Origin: Dehalococcoidia bacterium
GTDB taxonomy: Bacteria > Chloroflexota > Dehalococcoidia > UBA6926
Direction of reading: 5' to 3'
DNA length: 11,826 nucleotides
NCBI GenBank assembly: GCA_030754805.1
Contig: JASLZO010000016.1
Coordinates: forward strand, 1 to 11,826
The position numbers and the translations under genes were made by a program. Below are positions 1-6,393 of this stretch, in pieces. A model generated the notes under the pieces. That model saw only the letters and a list, made by a program, of their open reading frames with translations, made no database searches and was not told the DNA's origin. The stretch's first letter is position 1, and the number at the start of each line of letters is the position of its first letter.

Positions 1-268
1 GATCGCCCGTGCCATCCCGGGAAGCCGTCCGGCCCGAAGATCATGAGAACGATTAACAATTCCGGAACGTGTGGAATCGTCACCACGTTCTGCGGTAGAT
101 CAGTTCCCTCCTGCTGCTCTTTGCCGTCAGCTCGGGCGAGCGCTACTCGGTATTATCGGGCTCCGGTGTTCCAAGCGGGAATGCCACACCGGTCTCTTCG
201 ACAATATTCCGGCGTTTTTCAGGGCACCTTGTTTCAAGGGTCGGTCCATACGGGAATAATCGGATCGG
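1..268. other. Leader region without recognisable gene
   Basis: No reading frame here resembles a protein family I recognise. The short open frames on both strands look like chance frames in GC-rich DNA and have no good ribosome binding site. The region probably holds the promoter of the downstream sigma factor gene. I see only weak hexamer-like elements (for example TTGTTT at 229-234 and an AT-rich stretch at 255-260, with poor spacing), so I do not call a promoter. Confidence 0.5.
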
Positions 269-275
269 AAGGAGG
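269..275 (+). promoter_or_regulatory. Ribosome binding site of sigma factor gene
   Basis: AAGGAGG lies 9 nt before the ATG at 285. This near-perfect Shine-Dalgarno sequence fixes the start of the sigma factor and argues against the overlapping ORFs that begin upstream. Confidence 0.85.
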
Positions 276-284
276 CGGTGCGCG

Positions 285-1556
285 ATGGCTAAAGGTTCCG
301 GCGACACTGACCGCCCCGTCGTGATGGAAGACAGCACTACCGTCTACCTCCAGGCGATTGGCCGAACGCCACTGTTGGACCGTGCCCAGGAGGAGCAGCT
401 CGGGATCGAGAAAGAAACCGGCGACCGGCTCCGCGAGCTCCAGGAGAACTTCGCCGCTCAGAATCGGTCGGATCCCGGCACATGCGACGCGATCACGATT
501 GCGATCGCCGCCTACCGTGAAATCCTTTCGTCGGCGCCTCTCCTGGGGGAGCTCGCCCATTCGCCGGAGAGCCTGTACGAGCGCGGCGTCCGTGACCTGA
601 TTGACTGGGTTCCAGGTGAGGCGCTCGTCGAGGCGGGAGCACAGCGAACCGAGACTGGCGCGGAAGAGGTGAAGGCCGCGCTCGTCCGCCTATCTCAAGA
701 TACACGTCTATTGCCGCAGGAGGTTCTCGAGGCGATGACTGCAACGGGCTCCTGGAATCACCCACACGAGTCGTGTGACGAGGATTTGGTTGGAGTTCTC
801 TCACCGTACGCCCACTTCATCGAAGATCGGTGGGATTTGGTGCGAGAGCAAGCCACGTCGGCCAGGAAGACGCTGATCGAGAGTAACCTCAGGCTGGTCG
901 TCAGCATCGCGCGCAAGTACCAGGGTAGAGGGTTCCCGCTGCTGGACCTGATCCAAGATGGGAACACCGGCCTGATAGAGGCGGTTAAGCGCTTCGATTA
1001 CCGGCGTGGATTCAAATTCAGCACGTATGCAACCTGGTGGATTCGCCAGGGAGTTCTCCATGCGATCGCCGACCGAGCACGGATGATCCGGCTGCCGGCC
1101 CATCGAGTCTATGCGATGCGACGGGTCGAGCGGGCTCGGGACCGCCATCTAACCCTCATCGGCGAGGAGGCGTCTCCGGCAGAGATCGGCGCGGAGGTCG
1201 GCCTCATGCCGGAAGAGACGGAAGAACTGCTGAACGACGCGGTTTCCATGTTGTCGCTCGACGAAGCGCAGTTCGACGATCAGGCTGGCTCGTTGAGTGA
1301 TTCACTCCCTGATCCGGACCAAGGCGACCTCGAGGACCGGACCGTAATGAAAGTCCTGGCCGCTGACCTCGGCGCTGCGCTGGATAGACTTCCAGACCGG
1401 GAGCGCCGCATAGTCATCCTGTACTACGGATTGGACGGCCAACAGCCCCGAACGCTCGCCGAGACCGGGCGGGTCTTGGGCATCTCGCGGGAGCGCGCTC
1501 GGCAGATCGCCGGGCGCGCATTGCGCCTACTTCGCCAGCAGTCGCTGATCGCCTAA
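285..1556 (+). CDS. RNA polymerase sigma factor, RpoD/SigA (sigma-70) family
   Basis: Directs RNA polymerase to promoters. Region 1.2 lies at about residues 16-50 (STTVYLQAIGRTPLL). A poorly conserved linker covers 50-190. Region 2 spans about 193-265 with the hallmark DLIQDGNTGLIEAVKRF (221-237) and FSTYATWWIRQ (245-255). Region 3 is about 266-345. Region 4 is about 360-420, with a helix-turn-helix containing SRERARQIAGRAL (401-413). Region 1.1 is absent; 423 aa is normal for compact primary or group-2 factors. The region 4.2 residues that read the -35 element (R-E-x-x-R) are conserved. In region 2.4 the position of E. coli Thr440 is Leu258, next to conserved Gln255. The gene stands alone with a strong ribosome binding site. 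It could be the housekeeping factor or an alternative group-2 paralogue; the sequence cannot decide. No anti-sigma gene is adjacent. Confidence 0.95.
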   Translation: MAKGSGDTDRPVVMEDSTTVYLQAIGRTPLLDRAQEEQLGIEKETGDRLRELQENFAAQNRSDPGTCDAITIAIAAYREILSSAPLLGELAHSPESLYERGVRDLIDWVPGEALVEAGAQRTETGAEEVKAALVRLSQDTRLLPQEVLEAMTATGSWNHPHESCDEDLVGVLSPYAHFIEDRWDLVREQATSARKTLIESNLRLVVSIARKYQGRGFPLLDLIQDGNTGLIEAVKRFDYRRGFKFSTYATWWIRQGVLHAIADRARMIRLPAHRVYAMRRVERARDRHLTLIGEEASPAEIGAEVGLMPEETEELLNDAVSMLSLDEAQFDDQAGSLSDSLPDPDQGDLEDRTVMKVLAADLGAALDRLPDRERRIVILYYGLDGQQPRTLAETGRVLGISRERARQIAGRALRLLRQQSLIA

Positions 1557-1715
1557 CAACTCCCTTAGCGCCGAACTCGAATCACGCCGCCTTGCTAGTG
1601 GGGAACGCAGGCGTTTCTGTTGACGAGCGCGGTGGACTCGCGAGCTTCGATCCGGTGACGAACCTCCGAGCTGCGCATTCTCCACCTCCCTTGCCGTCTT
1701 GATAAGCCCATTAGG

Positions 1716-1737
1716 GGACTTAGTGGCAGGCAAGTCC
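1716..1737. terminator. Possible stem-loop between convergent genes
   Basis: GGACTT (1716-1721) pairs with AAGTCC (1732-1737) across a 10-nt loop. It sits between the convergent ends of the sigma factor gene and the cox operon. There is no T-tract on either side, so it is at best a weak or factor-assisted terminator. The rest of 1557-1768 shows nothing recognisable. Confidence 0.25.
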
Positions 1738-1768
1738 TGAAGACGGGGTGCTGCAGAGCCGGGTCGGG

Positions 1769-2347
1769 TCAGCTAACGAGGTAGAGCGTCGGGTAGATCA
1801 ATACCCAGGCGACGTCGACGAAGTGCCAGTACTTAGCGGCTCCCTCGACCGGCCAGTACGTCTCCTCGCTCGAGTATTTGCCCCTGCGGTTGAGCCACCA
1901 GAGGAAACCCAGAACGATCAGACCGCTGAAGACGTGAGTCGCATGGACACCGGTTAGGGTGAAGAAAATAGTCCCGAAACCGGTGGATGGTGGGAAGTGG
2001 CTGAACGCCTCGTACCACTCGTATCCGACACCAACCGCGAACAGGAGGCCAAGGCCGATGGTGAACAGGATGTTCCGCTGGGTTGCGGCGCGGTCACCGT
2101 ATGACGCGGCAACCTCCGCACGATATACGGTCAGGCTGCTGAGCAGGAGGACTATGGAAACACCCAGCCCTAGAGCCTGGTTGAGGTCATCCGGGCGATA
2201 AGTTCCATGGAGGTAGAACCGGCTGGAGATCAGCGCGACGAAGAAGAAGGCGTCGGAGAGGATGAACAGCCAGAGACCGATACGGTTGATCTTTACCCTC
2301 ATCTCCGGCGAGTGGATTCCATGCTCCACTGCATGCTCGGTGGTCAC
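1769..2347 (-). CDS. coxC: Cytochrome c oxidase subunit III
   Basis: Membrane subunit of the aa3-type terminal oxidase; it binds lipid and stabilises subunit I, with no redox centre of its own. The 192-aa product has five membrane helices, the short form lacking the first two helices of the seven-helix version. It shows the family patterns RIGLWLFILSDAFFF (about 22-36), FFTLTGVHATHVFSGL (about 128-143) and a C-terminal HFVDVAWVLIYPTLY. I chose the GTG start at 2347 because AGGAG (2355-2359) lies 7 nt upstream. The open frame extends upstream to an ATG at 2470, but those 41 residues are Ser/Arg/Cys-rich and antisense-like and overlap coxD. It is the last gene of the cox operon, starting 4 nt after the coxD stop, with its Shine-Dalgarno overlapping the coxD end. 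Confidence 0.95.
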   Translation of the reverse strand: MTTEHAVEHGIHSPEMRVKINRIGLWLFILSDAFFFVALISSRFYLHGTYRPDDLNQALGLGVSIVLLLSSLTVYRAEVAASYGDRAATQRNILFTIGLGLLFAVGVGYEWYEAFSHFPPSTGFGTIFFTLTGVHATHVFSGLIVLGFLWWLNRRGKYSSEETYWPVEGAAKYWHFVDVAWVLIYPTLYLVS

Positions 2348-2351
2348 GCGC

Positions 2352-2561
2352 TTACTCCTCTCCTCCCCAGACCGCTGGGAGGTGCATGAAGAACCAGACG
2401 ATGACTCCCGCTCCGGGGACGACGAGCAGCACGAGCAGCGGGAGCGCGCCGGGGGTAATACGCACCCCAATCACGAGTTCCATGATTTCCATGGCCATGA
2501 GAGCGCCGAAAACTACGAGACCGAGAAGCGTCGCGTCTCGCCGTGATGGCTTATGCGCCAC
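2352..2561 (-). CDS. Cytochrome c oxidase subunit IV family protein
   Basis: Small two-helix membrane subunit (about 69 aa) of the prokaryotic subunit IV type. Helix 1 is about residues 11-32 and helix 2 about 40-60, ending in FFMHLP, the usual position of the MHL signature. Such subunits sit beside subunits I and III and help assembly; they have no redox role. The frame is open to a GTG at 2588, but the GTG at 2561 has a far better ribosome binding site: AAGGAG at 2568-2573, 6 nt before it. With this start it overlaps the coxA end by only 11 bases, which suggests translational coupling. Its position between coxA and coxC supports the assignment. Confidence 0.85.
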   Translation of the reverse strand: MAHKPSRRDATLLGLVVFGALMAMEIMELVIGVRITPGALPLLVLLVVPGAGVIVWFFMHLPAVWGGEE

Positions 2562-4413
2562 GATCTGCTCCTTCCGCAGGGCCATCACTGGAGCCTCCGG
2601 AGGGGCTCACCACGGCATGAACGGAATCGGGCACGCCGTAGTCGTATGGGTCCCCGACCACCTGAGGCGGTGTGGTGAAATTCTCCTCCGGCGGCGGAGA
2701 AGAGGTCTGCCACTCGAGCGTTCTTGCCCGCCATGGATTCGCTTCGGCCACGGGACCGCGGATCGAGGACGACACCATGTTGTAGACGAACAACAGGAAG
2801 CTGGCGCCCATGACGAAGGAGATCCCCGTGATGATTAGGTTCAGGTCCGCAAGGTTGTCCGTGTAGTCCGCGACACGTCGGTTCATGCCCCAGACTCCGG
2901 TCCAGAACATGGGCAAGAACGTGGCGTTGTAACTGATGAACATCCACCAGAAGTGGAGCCGCCCCTGACGCTCGTTGTACATGCGGCCGGTGATCTTCGG
3001 GTACCAGTAGTAGATACCGGCCATGATCGCGAAGATCTCGCCGCCCATGATCGTGTAGTGGAAGTGGGCAACGACGAAGTACGTGTCCTGTAGATGGATA
3101 TCCGTCGGCACGTCTGCCAGGAAGATTCCGGTAATCCCTCCGATGAGGAAGTTGAAGACGACTGCTAAGGCGAACAGCATCGGCGTGGTAAGCCAGAGGC
3201 GTCCGCGCCAGATGATGCCGAGCGCCGATAGGAAGATGACGCCGGTCGGGATCGATATCAGCTCCGTCGTCACCATGAACGGGATGTGGAGGAAGTCCGG
3301 CATCCCGCTTGTGTAGAGGTGGTGCGCCCACACGATGAAGCTGATCAGCACGATCGAGAACATGGAGGCGACAACCCACCGGTAGGCGTAGACGGGTTTC
3401 CTAGCGAAGTGGCTCAGTACCTCGAGCAATATCCCGAAGGCCGGCAGGATCATGATGTAGACGGCCGGATGCGAGTAGAACCAGAAGATGTGCTCGAAGA
3501 GCAGGGCGTCGCCGCCGCGGTTGGAATCGAAGAATCCCATGCCGACCACCCGGTCCAGCATCACCATGAGCAGGCCCGCAGCCACGAACTGTGTTGCGGT
3601 CAGGCTGATCAGCGCGGCGCAGAAGACGGACCAGACGAAGATCGGCATGCGGGACCACCCCATCCCCGGGGCTCGCAAGAAGACGATCGTCGCCAGGAAG
3701 TTCAAGCCGCCGAGGATCGAAGAGAGGCCGAACGTCAGGAAGGCGAGCAGGAACAACAGCGTCCCGCTGCTCCCCAGTGTGCTGAGTGGTGGGTAGGCGG
3801 TCCAACCAGTGTCAAACCCGCCGAAGAGCGGGGTCAGTAACAGGAGGATCGCGACCGGCGGGATGATCCAATAGCTAAGCGCGTTGATCCTAGGAAACGC
3901 GACGTCGTCGGCGCCGATTAAGAGCGGCACGCCGAAGTTGGCGAAACCTCCAATGATGGTGGCAACCGCCACGGCGATCATCATGATTCCGTGGAGGCTC
4001 ATAACGGTGTTGTAGTTCTGATCCGAGAGGAAGGCGATGCCAGGTTGTGCAAGTTCTACCCGCAGGACCATGGCTAAGAATCCGGCGAGGAGAAGGACGA
4101 CGACGAAGGTCACCAAATACTGCGTTCCGATGACCTTGTGATCGGTCGAGAAGCGGAAGTACTGATGCCATGACTGGGCGTTCAACGACCGTGGTTGGAG
4201 CCCGATCCATTCGCGGGCCCAGACATCCCAGACCCCGATCCCGAGCAACCAGCCGATGAGGGCTCCGGCGTAGCCGAGAGCAAGCATCGGTTCCTCCGCA
4301 GGTTCGCCGGTGGCCCCGGTGATGAGCGAAGCCAAGAGGCTGCCTATGATGAAGCCGATCGTCGCGAAGACGAGCGCGCGGATGACAAAACGGAACGGTG
4401 AGATGAAGCTCAT
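2551..4413 (-). CDS. coxA: Cytochrome c oxidase subunit I, A2-like, with N-terminal extension
   Basis: Catalytic subunit reducing O2 to water and pumping protons. All metal ligands are visible: haem a His141 and His452, CuB His315, His364 and His365, haem a3 His450, and the cross-link tyrosine Tyr319. Helix VI reads WFYSHPAVYIMILP (311-324): the D-channel glutamate is absent and the Tyr-Ser motif of type A2 oxidases is present. The D-channel entry aspartate is Asp170. Arg512-Arg513 match the propionate-binding pair. Oddities by eye alignment with Paracoccus numbering: K354 becomes Ile393, S291 becomes Leu330 with Glu331 next to it, and the Mg-site His403 becomes Gln442. About 85 residues with two hydrophobic helices (about 8-32 and 44-63) precede the normal helix I, making 620 aa and about 14 helices. 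A Pro/Glu/Ser-rich soluble tail ends the protein. It starts 15 nt after coxB. Confidence 0.97.
   Translation of the reverse strand: MSFISPFRFVIRALVFATIGFIIGSLLASLITGATGEPAEEPMLALGYAGALIGWLLGIGVWDVWAREWIGLQPRSLNAQSWHQYFRFSTDHKVIGTQYLVTFVVVLLLAGFLAMVLRVELAQPGIAFLSDQNYNTVMSLHGIMMIAVAVATIIGGFANFGVPLLIGADDVAFPRINALSYWIIPPVAILLLLTPLFGGFDTGWTAYPPLSTLGSSGTLLFLLAFLTFGLSSILGGLNFLATIVFLRAPGMGWSRMPIFVWSVFCAALISLTATQFVAAGLLMVMLDRVVGMGFFDSNRGGDALLFEHIFWFYSHPAVYIMILPAFGILLEVLSHFARKPVYAYRWVVASMFSIVLISFIVWAHHLYTSGMPDFLHIPFMVTTELISIPTGVIFLSALGIIWRGRLWLTTPMLFALAVVFNFLIGGITGIFLADVPTDIHLQDTYFVVAHFHYTIMGGEIFAIMAGIYYWYPKITGRMYNERQGRLHFWWMFISYNATFLPMFWTGVWGMNRRVADYTDNLADLNLIITGISFVMGASFLLFVYNMVSSSIRGPVAEANPWRARTLEWQTSSPPPEENFTTPPQVVGDPYDYGVPDSVHAVVSPSGGSSDGPAEGADRGA
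2562..2573 (-). promoter_or_regulatory. Ribosome binding site deciding the subunit IV start
   Basis: On the minus strand AAGGAG (2573-2568) followed by a 6-nt spacer precedes the GTG at 2561. It lies within the last codons of coxA, just before or across its TAA stop. This selects GTG 2561 over the upstream GTG 2588 and ATG 2585. Confidence 0.7.
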
Positions 4414-4428
4414 GGTCCTTTTCCGTCC

Positions 4429-5184
4429 CTAAGCGGCCGTTACGGCCTTCTCGGCCAACCAGGCGTCGAACTCGGCAACCGAGACGACTCTCACGGGTAC
4501 GTCCATGCCGTTGTGCAGCAGGCCGCACAGTTCCGCGCATTGGAGACGGTATTGCGGATCGTCACGGTAGTTCCCAAGCCCGATGGTCGTTGCCGAAATC
4601 GTGGTTACGAGTCCCGGGACGGCGTCGACCTTCATGCGGAACGCCGGAACCCAGAAGGCATGGAGGACATCCGTGGACGTGACCTCGAACTTCACATGGC
4701 TGTCGACCGGGAGGACCATCTCGGCGTCCTCTTCGAATGTCTTCACTGTCACGCCGTCGGGGTAGTTGATGGTCCAGTACCACCGGCTCCCCTCCGTCTC
4801 GACGACCAGGTCAGGTTCCCCGGACCCCAGGTGGCGAATCTCGAGGATGCCCGTGATACCGGGGTGAACGATGACGAACAGCGTGAGCCCAGTGGTCCAG
4901 AGGAGCCAGAAGATGGCCCATGATCGATGCATCTTGACGGGAGGTCCGTCCTCATCGGGTCCGGAAACCCGGAAACGAATGAAGGCATATCCGAGCATGC
5001 TCAGGACGAAGGCTGCGACCGGAACCGCGAGAGCGGTGAGGAAGAAGAAGGCGTCGTCGACGACGTGCCCCTCTTCTGCGCCGACGATCGGGTAGCTGAA
5101 AAGGTCGGTCCCGAGAATCACGAACTCGCCGAGCGCCGTGAGCACCAGCCACAGGAAAAAGACGTTGACCGTATCTCTATTCAT
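4429..5184 (-). CDS. coxB: Cytochrome c oxidase subunit II (CuA protein)
   Basis: Accepts electrons from cytochrome c and passes them through CuA to subunit I. Hydrophobic segments lie at about 8-26 (helix or uncleaved signal), 44-69 and 88-108. They are followed by a cupredoxin domain on the outer face. CuA ligands are His175 (DVLHAFWVP), Cys216, Glu218, Cys220, His224 and Met227 (CAELCGLLHNGM). The aromatic entry site is RWYWTINYPDG (134-144). At 251 aa it ends soon after the CuA domain, so it has no fused cytochrome c as caa3 enzymes do. ATG at 5184 is used; its ribosome binding site is weak (GCGGA). It is the first gene of the operon, so its upstream region should hold the cox promoter. 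Confidence 0.96.
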   Translation of the reverse strand: MNRDTVNVFFLWLVLTALGEFVILGTDLFSYPIVGAEEGHVVDDAFFFLTALAVPVAAFVLSMLGYAFIRFRVSGPDEDGPPVKMHRSWAIFWLLWTTGLTLFVIVHPGITGILEIRHLGSGEPDLVVETEGSRWYWTINYPDGVTVKTFEEDAEMVLPVDSHVKFEVTSTDVLHAFWVPAFRMKVDAVPGLVTTISATTIGLGNYRDDPQYRLQCAELCGLLHNGMDVPVRVVSVAEFDAWLAEKAVTAA

Positions 5185-5217
5185 TCCGCCGTCGCCGGTC
5201 CAGTTGCGATTGAATCC

Positions 5218-5247
5218 ACCGTAGGCAGGCGATCAGTCACGAATCAA
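5218..5247 (-). promoter_or_regulatory. Candidate cox operon promoter
   Basis: On the minus strand TTGATT (5247-5242) and TACGGT (5223-5218) are separated by 18 bp, about 35 bp upstream of the coxB ATG. The match to the sigma-70 consensus is partial (-35 four of six, -10 three of six), so this is a suggestion only. Confidence 0.27.
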
Positions 5248-5269
5248 TCCTTGGACGAATCCTCCGCCA

Positions 5270-5291
5270 CCGTTTTCAGGCCGTTTTCAGG
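5270..5291. repeat. Perfect 11-bp tandem repeat in divergent intergenic region
   Basis: CCGTTTTCAGG occurs twice head to tail (5270-5280 and 5281-5291) with no mismatch. The 11-bp period is one helical turn, so both copies present the same DNA face. It lies about 22 bp upstream of the candidate cox -35 element and 9 bp before a small ORF on the other strand. That placement would suit an activator or repressor site, but no regulator is identified. Confidence 0.6.
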
Positions 5292-5300
5292 GTCGGTTCG

Positions 5301-5444
5301 ATGGCTAAGAGTGCGGGCGAGGCGGCCCGTGACCAAGATGGAATCATGGACCGCATCAGTTTCTATTGCTTCCGTTGCGGTGGGATCGTCGTGGACGCGC
5401 TCCGGGGCCACTTGCGGGCACATGCGATTGCGAAGGGTATCTAA
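5301..5444 (+). CDS. Small Cys/His (zinc-finger-like) protein, hypothetical
   Basis: Open frame of 47 codons from ATG 5301 to TAA 5442-5444. Its C-terminal half contains a C-x2-C-x10-H-x3-H arrangement: FYCFRCGG, then RGHLRAH at about residues 35-41. This resembles a compact C2H2 zinc finger, with a hydrophobic IVVDAL between the pairs. Third codon positions are mostly G or C, roughly 70 percent by eye, as expected for a real gene here. The ribosome binding site is weak; an internal ATG at 5346 would give a 32-aa protein that keeps the whole motif. It ends 38 nt before the universal stress protein gene on the same strand, so the two may be cotranscribed. I do not recognise a named family. It may bind zinc, and either DNA binding or a protein-protein role is possible. 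Confidence 0.45.
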   Translation: MAKSAGEAARDQDGIMDRISFYCFRCGGIVVDALRGHLRAHAIAKGI

Positions 5445-5470
5445 CGGAGACCGCGCGGGGCGTCAAGCCC

Positions 5471-5476
5471 AGGAGG
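5471..5476 (+). promoter_or_regulatory. Ribosome binding site deciding the UspA-like start
   Basis: AGGAGG is followed by a 6-nt spacer (GGCAGA) and the GTG at 5483. This fixes the start and removes 39 spurious upstream residues that are open back to 5366. Confidence 0.8.
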
Positions 5477-5482
5477 GGCAGA

Positions 5483-5932
5483 GTGGTCAGGGTTCTGATG
5501 GCTGTGGATGGGTCGGACCACGACGCCGAGACCGCACACGCCCTCGCCCATCTCCTGAGAGACGGCCGGGACGTGGAGGTCATCGTCCTGAACGTCGCAC
5601 ACGTGACGCTGCCGGTCCCACCCGAGGAGTTCGAGATCCCGGTGCCCGAGGGAGAAGAGATCATCACACGATGGGAACTTGAGGCTAAGCAGGCCGCAGA
5701 CGAAATCGTCGCCGGTGCTGAGAGAGCGATCCGCGACGTTGGTCTTCGCACGATCGGCCAAGTCGAATGGGGCGATGCGGCGACGACAATCCTCGAAACC
5801 GCCGAGAGCGAGGGTGTTGATCTGATCGCGGTCGGCAGCCGGGGCGCAGGACAAGTCTCCGGTTATCTCTTGGGCAGCGTCAGCTCGCGCGTGACCCACC
5901 AGGCAAAGATCCCCGTGCTCGTCGTCCACTAG
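5483..5932 (+). CDS. Universal stress protein, UspA family
   Basis: Cytoplasmic Rossmann-like protein of about 149 aa, the normal size of one Usp domain. The N-terminus has the first strand and Asp (VRVLMAVDGSDHD). The C-terminal nucleotide-binding pattern G-x2-G-x9-G-S is present in GSRGAGQVSGYLLGSVSSRV. This marks the ATP-binding (UspFG/MJ0577-like) branch over the non-binding UspA branch. It ends in a typical IPVLVVH strand. Such proteins bind ATP or AMP and act in stress survival; the client is unknown. It follows the small Cys/His ORF by 38 nt and is divergent from the cox operon, which could link it to respiratory or redox state; that link is inference from position. Confidence 0.92.
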   Translation: MVRVLMAVDGSDHDAETAHALAHLLRDGRDVEVIVLNVAHVTLPVPPEEFEIPVPEGEEIITRWELEAKQAADEIVAGAERAIRDVGLRTIGQVEWGDAATTILETAESEGVDLIAVGSRGAGQVSGYLLGSVSSRVTHQAKIPVLVVH

Positions 5933-6393
5933 AGAGGTCTGGGCCCCGAGCATCGCTCCGATCAGTGAACTGGAATTACTGGGCCTGCCTCTCGGCTCAC
6001 CATGCGCCGCAGACTGAACGAGAGTCCCGCCAGCCTAGTAGATCCCGGGGCAGTGCGCTGGCAAGCTGACCCCCACATCGGATCACTCTGCTCCACCACT
6101 CCACCACAACCGAGCCTACGTTTGGTCGGTCAGCCCAGCCCCAAGTAGCGTCCGTAGTTCTTGGCGAGCACGGCTTCTGCCCGACGGCTGGGGATGCCGT
6201 CGCCGTTGTGGAGCGGAGCCTCGACCATCTGGTCCGACTAGGTGGAGGCGCGCCCATCACCCAGGGACGCTCCTCGAGGGCCTAGGGGAAACCCTCCAGC
6301 TAGCGAGCCTGCAGCCTAGAATAACTGGGCATACTTTCAGAAGTTCGTGGCGACGGGAAACCCGCTCAGTTACTCCAAGGCAGGAAATGAACC
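5933..6393. other. Gene-poor intergenic region
   Basis: About 460 bases between the universal stress protein gene and the next enzyme. No intact gene, RNA gene or repeat array was recognised. A possible decayed coding remnant on the minus strand is listed separately. AGGA at 6382-6385 is the likely ribosome binding site of the downstream ATG at 6394. A short GAGC-ATC-GCTC hairpin near 5949-5959 is too small to call a terminator. Confidence 0.5.
6130..6240 (-). pseudogene. Possible C-terminal remnant of an amidohydrolase/dipeptidase-like gene
   Basis: Reading the minus strand between an in-frame TAG (6240-6238) and TGA (6132-6130) gives about 35 residues ending RRAEAVLAKNYGRYLGLG. This resembles the last helix of TIM-barrel amidohydrolases and dipeptidases (A-x-x-V-L-x-x-N-x-x-R-x-L-G-L). 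No start with a ribosome binding site exists, and the upstream frame is interrupted at once. If real, it is a decayed gene end. The resemblance is short and judged by eye, so chance is quite possible. Confidence 0.25.

Noticed and set aside
43..324. 93-codon open frame ahead of the sigma factor
   Set aside because: It overlaps the sigma factor start, lacks a ribosome binding site, and its Cys/Ser/Arg-rich product resembles no family.
2585..3379. 264-codon and other long ORFs antiparallel or out of frame with coxA
   Set aside because: They are shadows of coxA: Arg/His/Pro-rich products with no family resemblance, common in GC-rich genes.
2236..5055. Shared GAAGAAGAAGGCGTCG-like string in coxC (near 2240) and coxB (near 5041)
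   Set aside because: Both encode a DAFFF segment in membrane proteins by the same codons; this looks like coincidence or codon preference, not a repeat element.
5366..5482. 39-residue upstream extension of the universal stress protein
   Set aside because: The Usp domain begins at GTG 5483, which has an excellent AGGAGG site; the extension is out of family and overlaps the small Cys/His ORF in another frame.
4952..5682. 251-codon plus-strand ORF (4927-5682) across coxB and the stress protein gene
   Set aside because: It is antisense to coxB and out of frame with the stress protein. It has charged low-complexity content and no motif.
5997..6260. 87-codon minus-strand ORF in the intergenic gap
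   Set aside because: Its translation is Arg/Ser/Trp-rich without family features. The recognisable peptide in this area is in a different frame.
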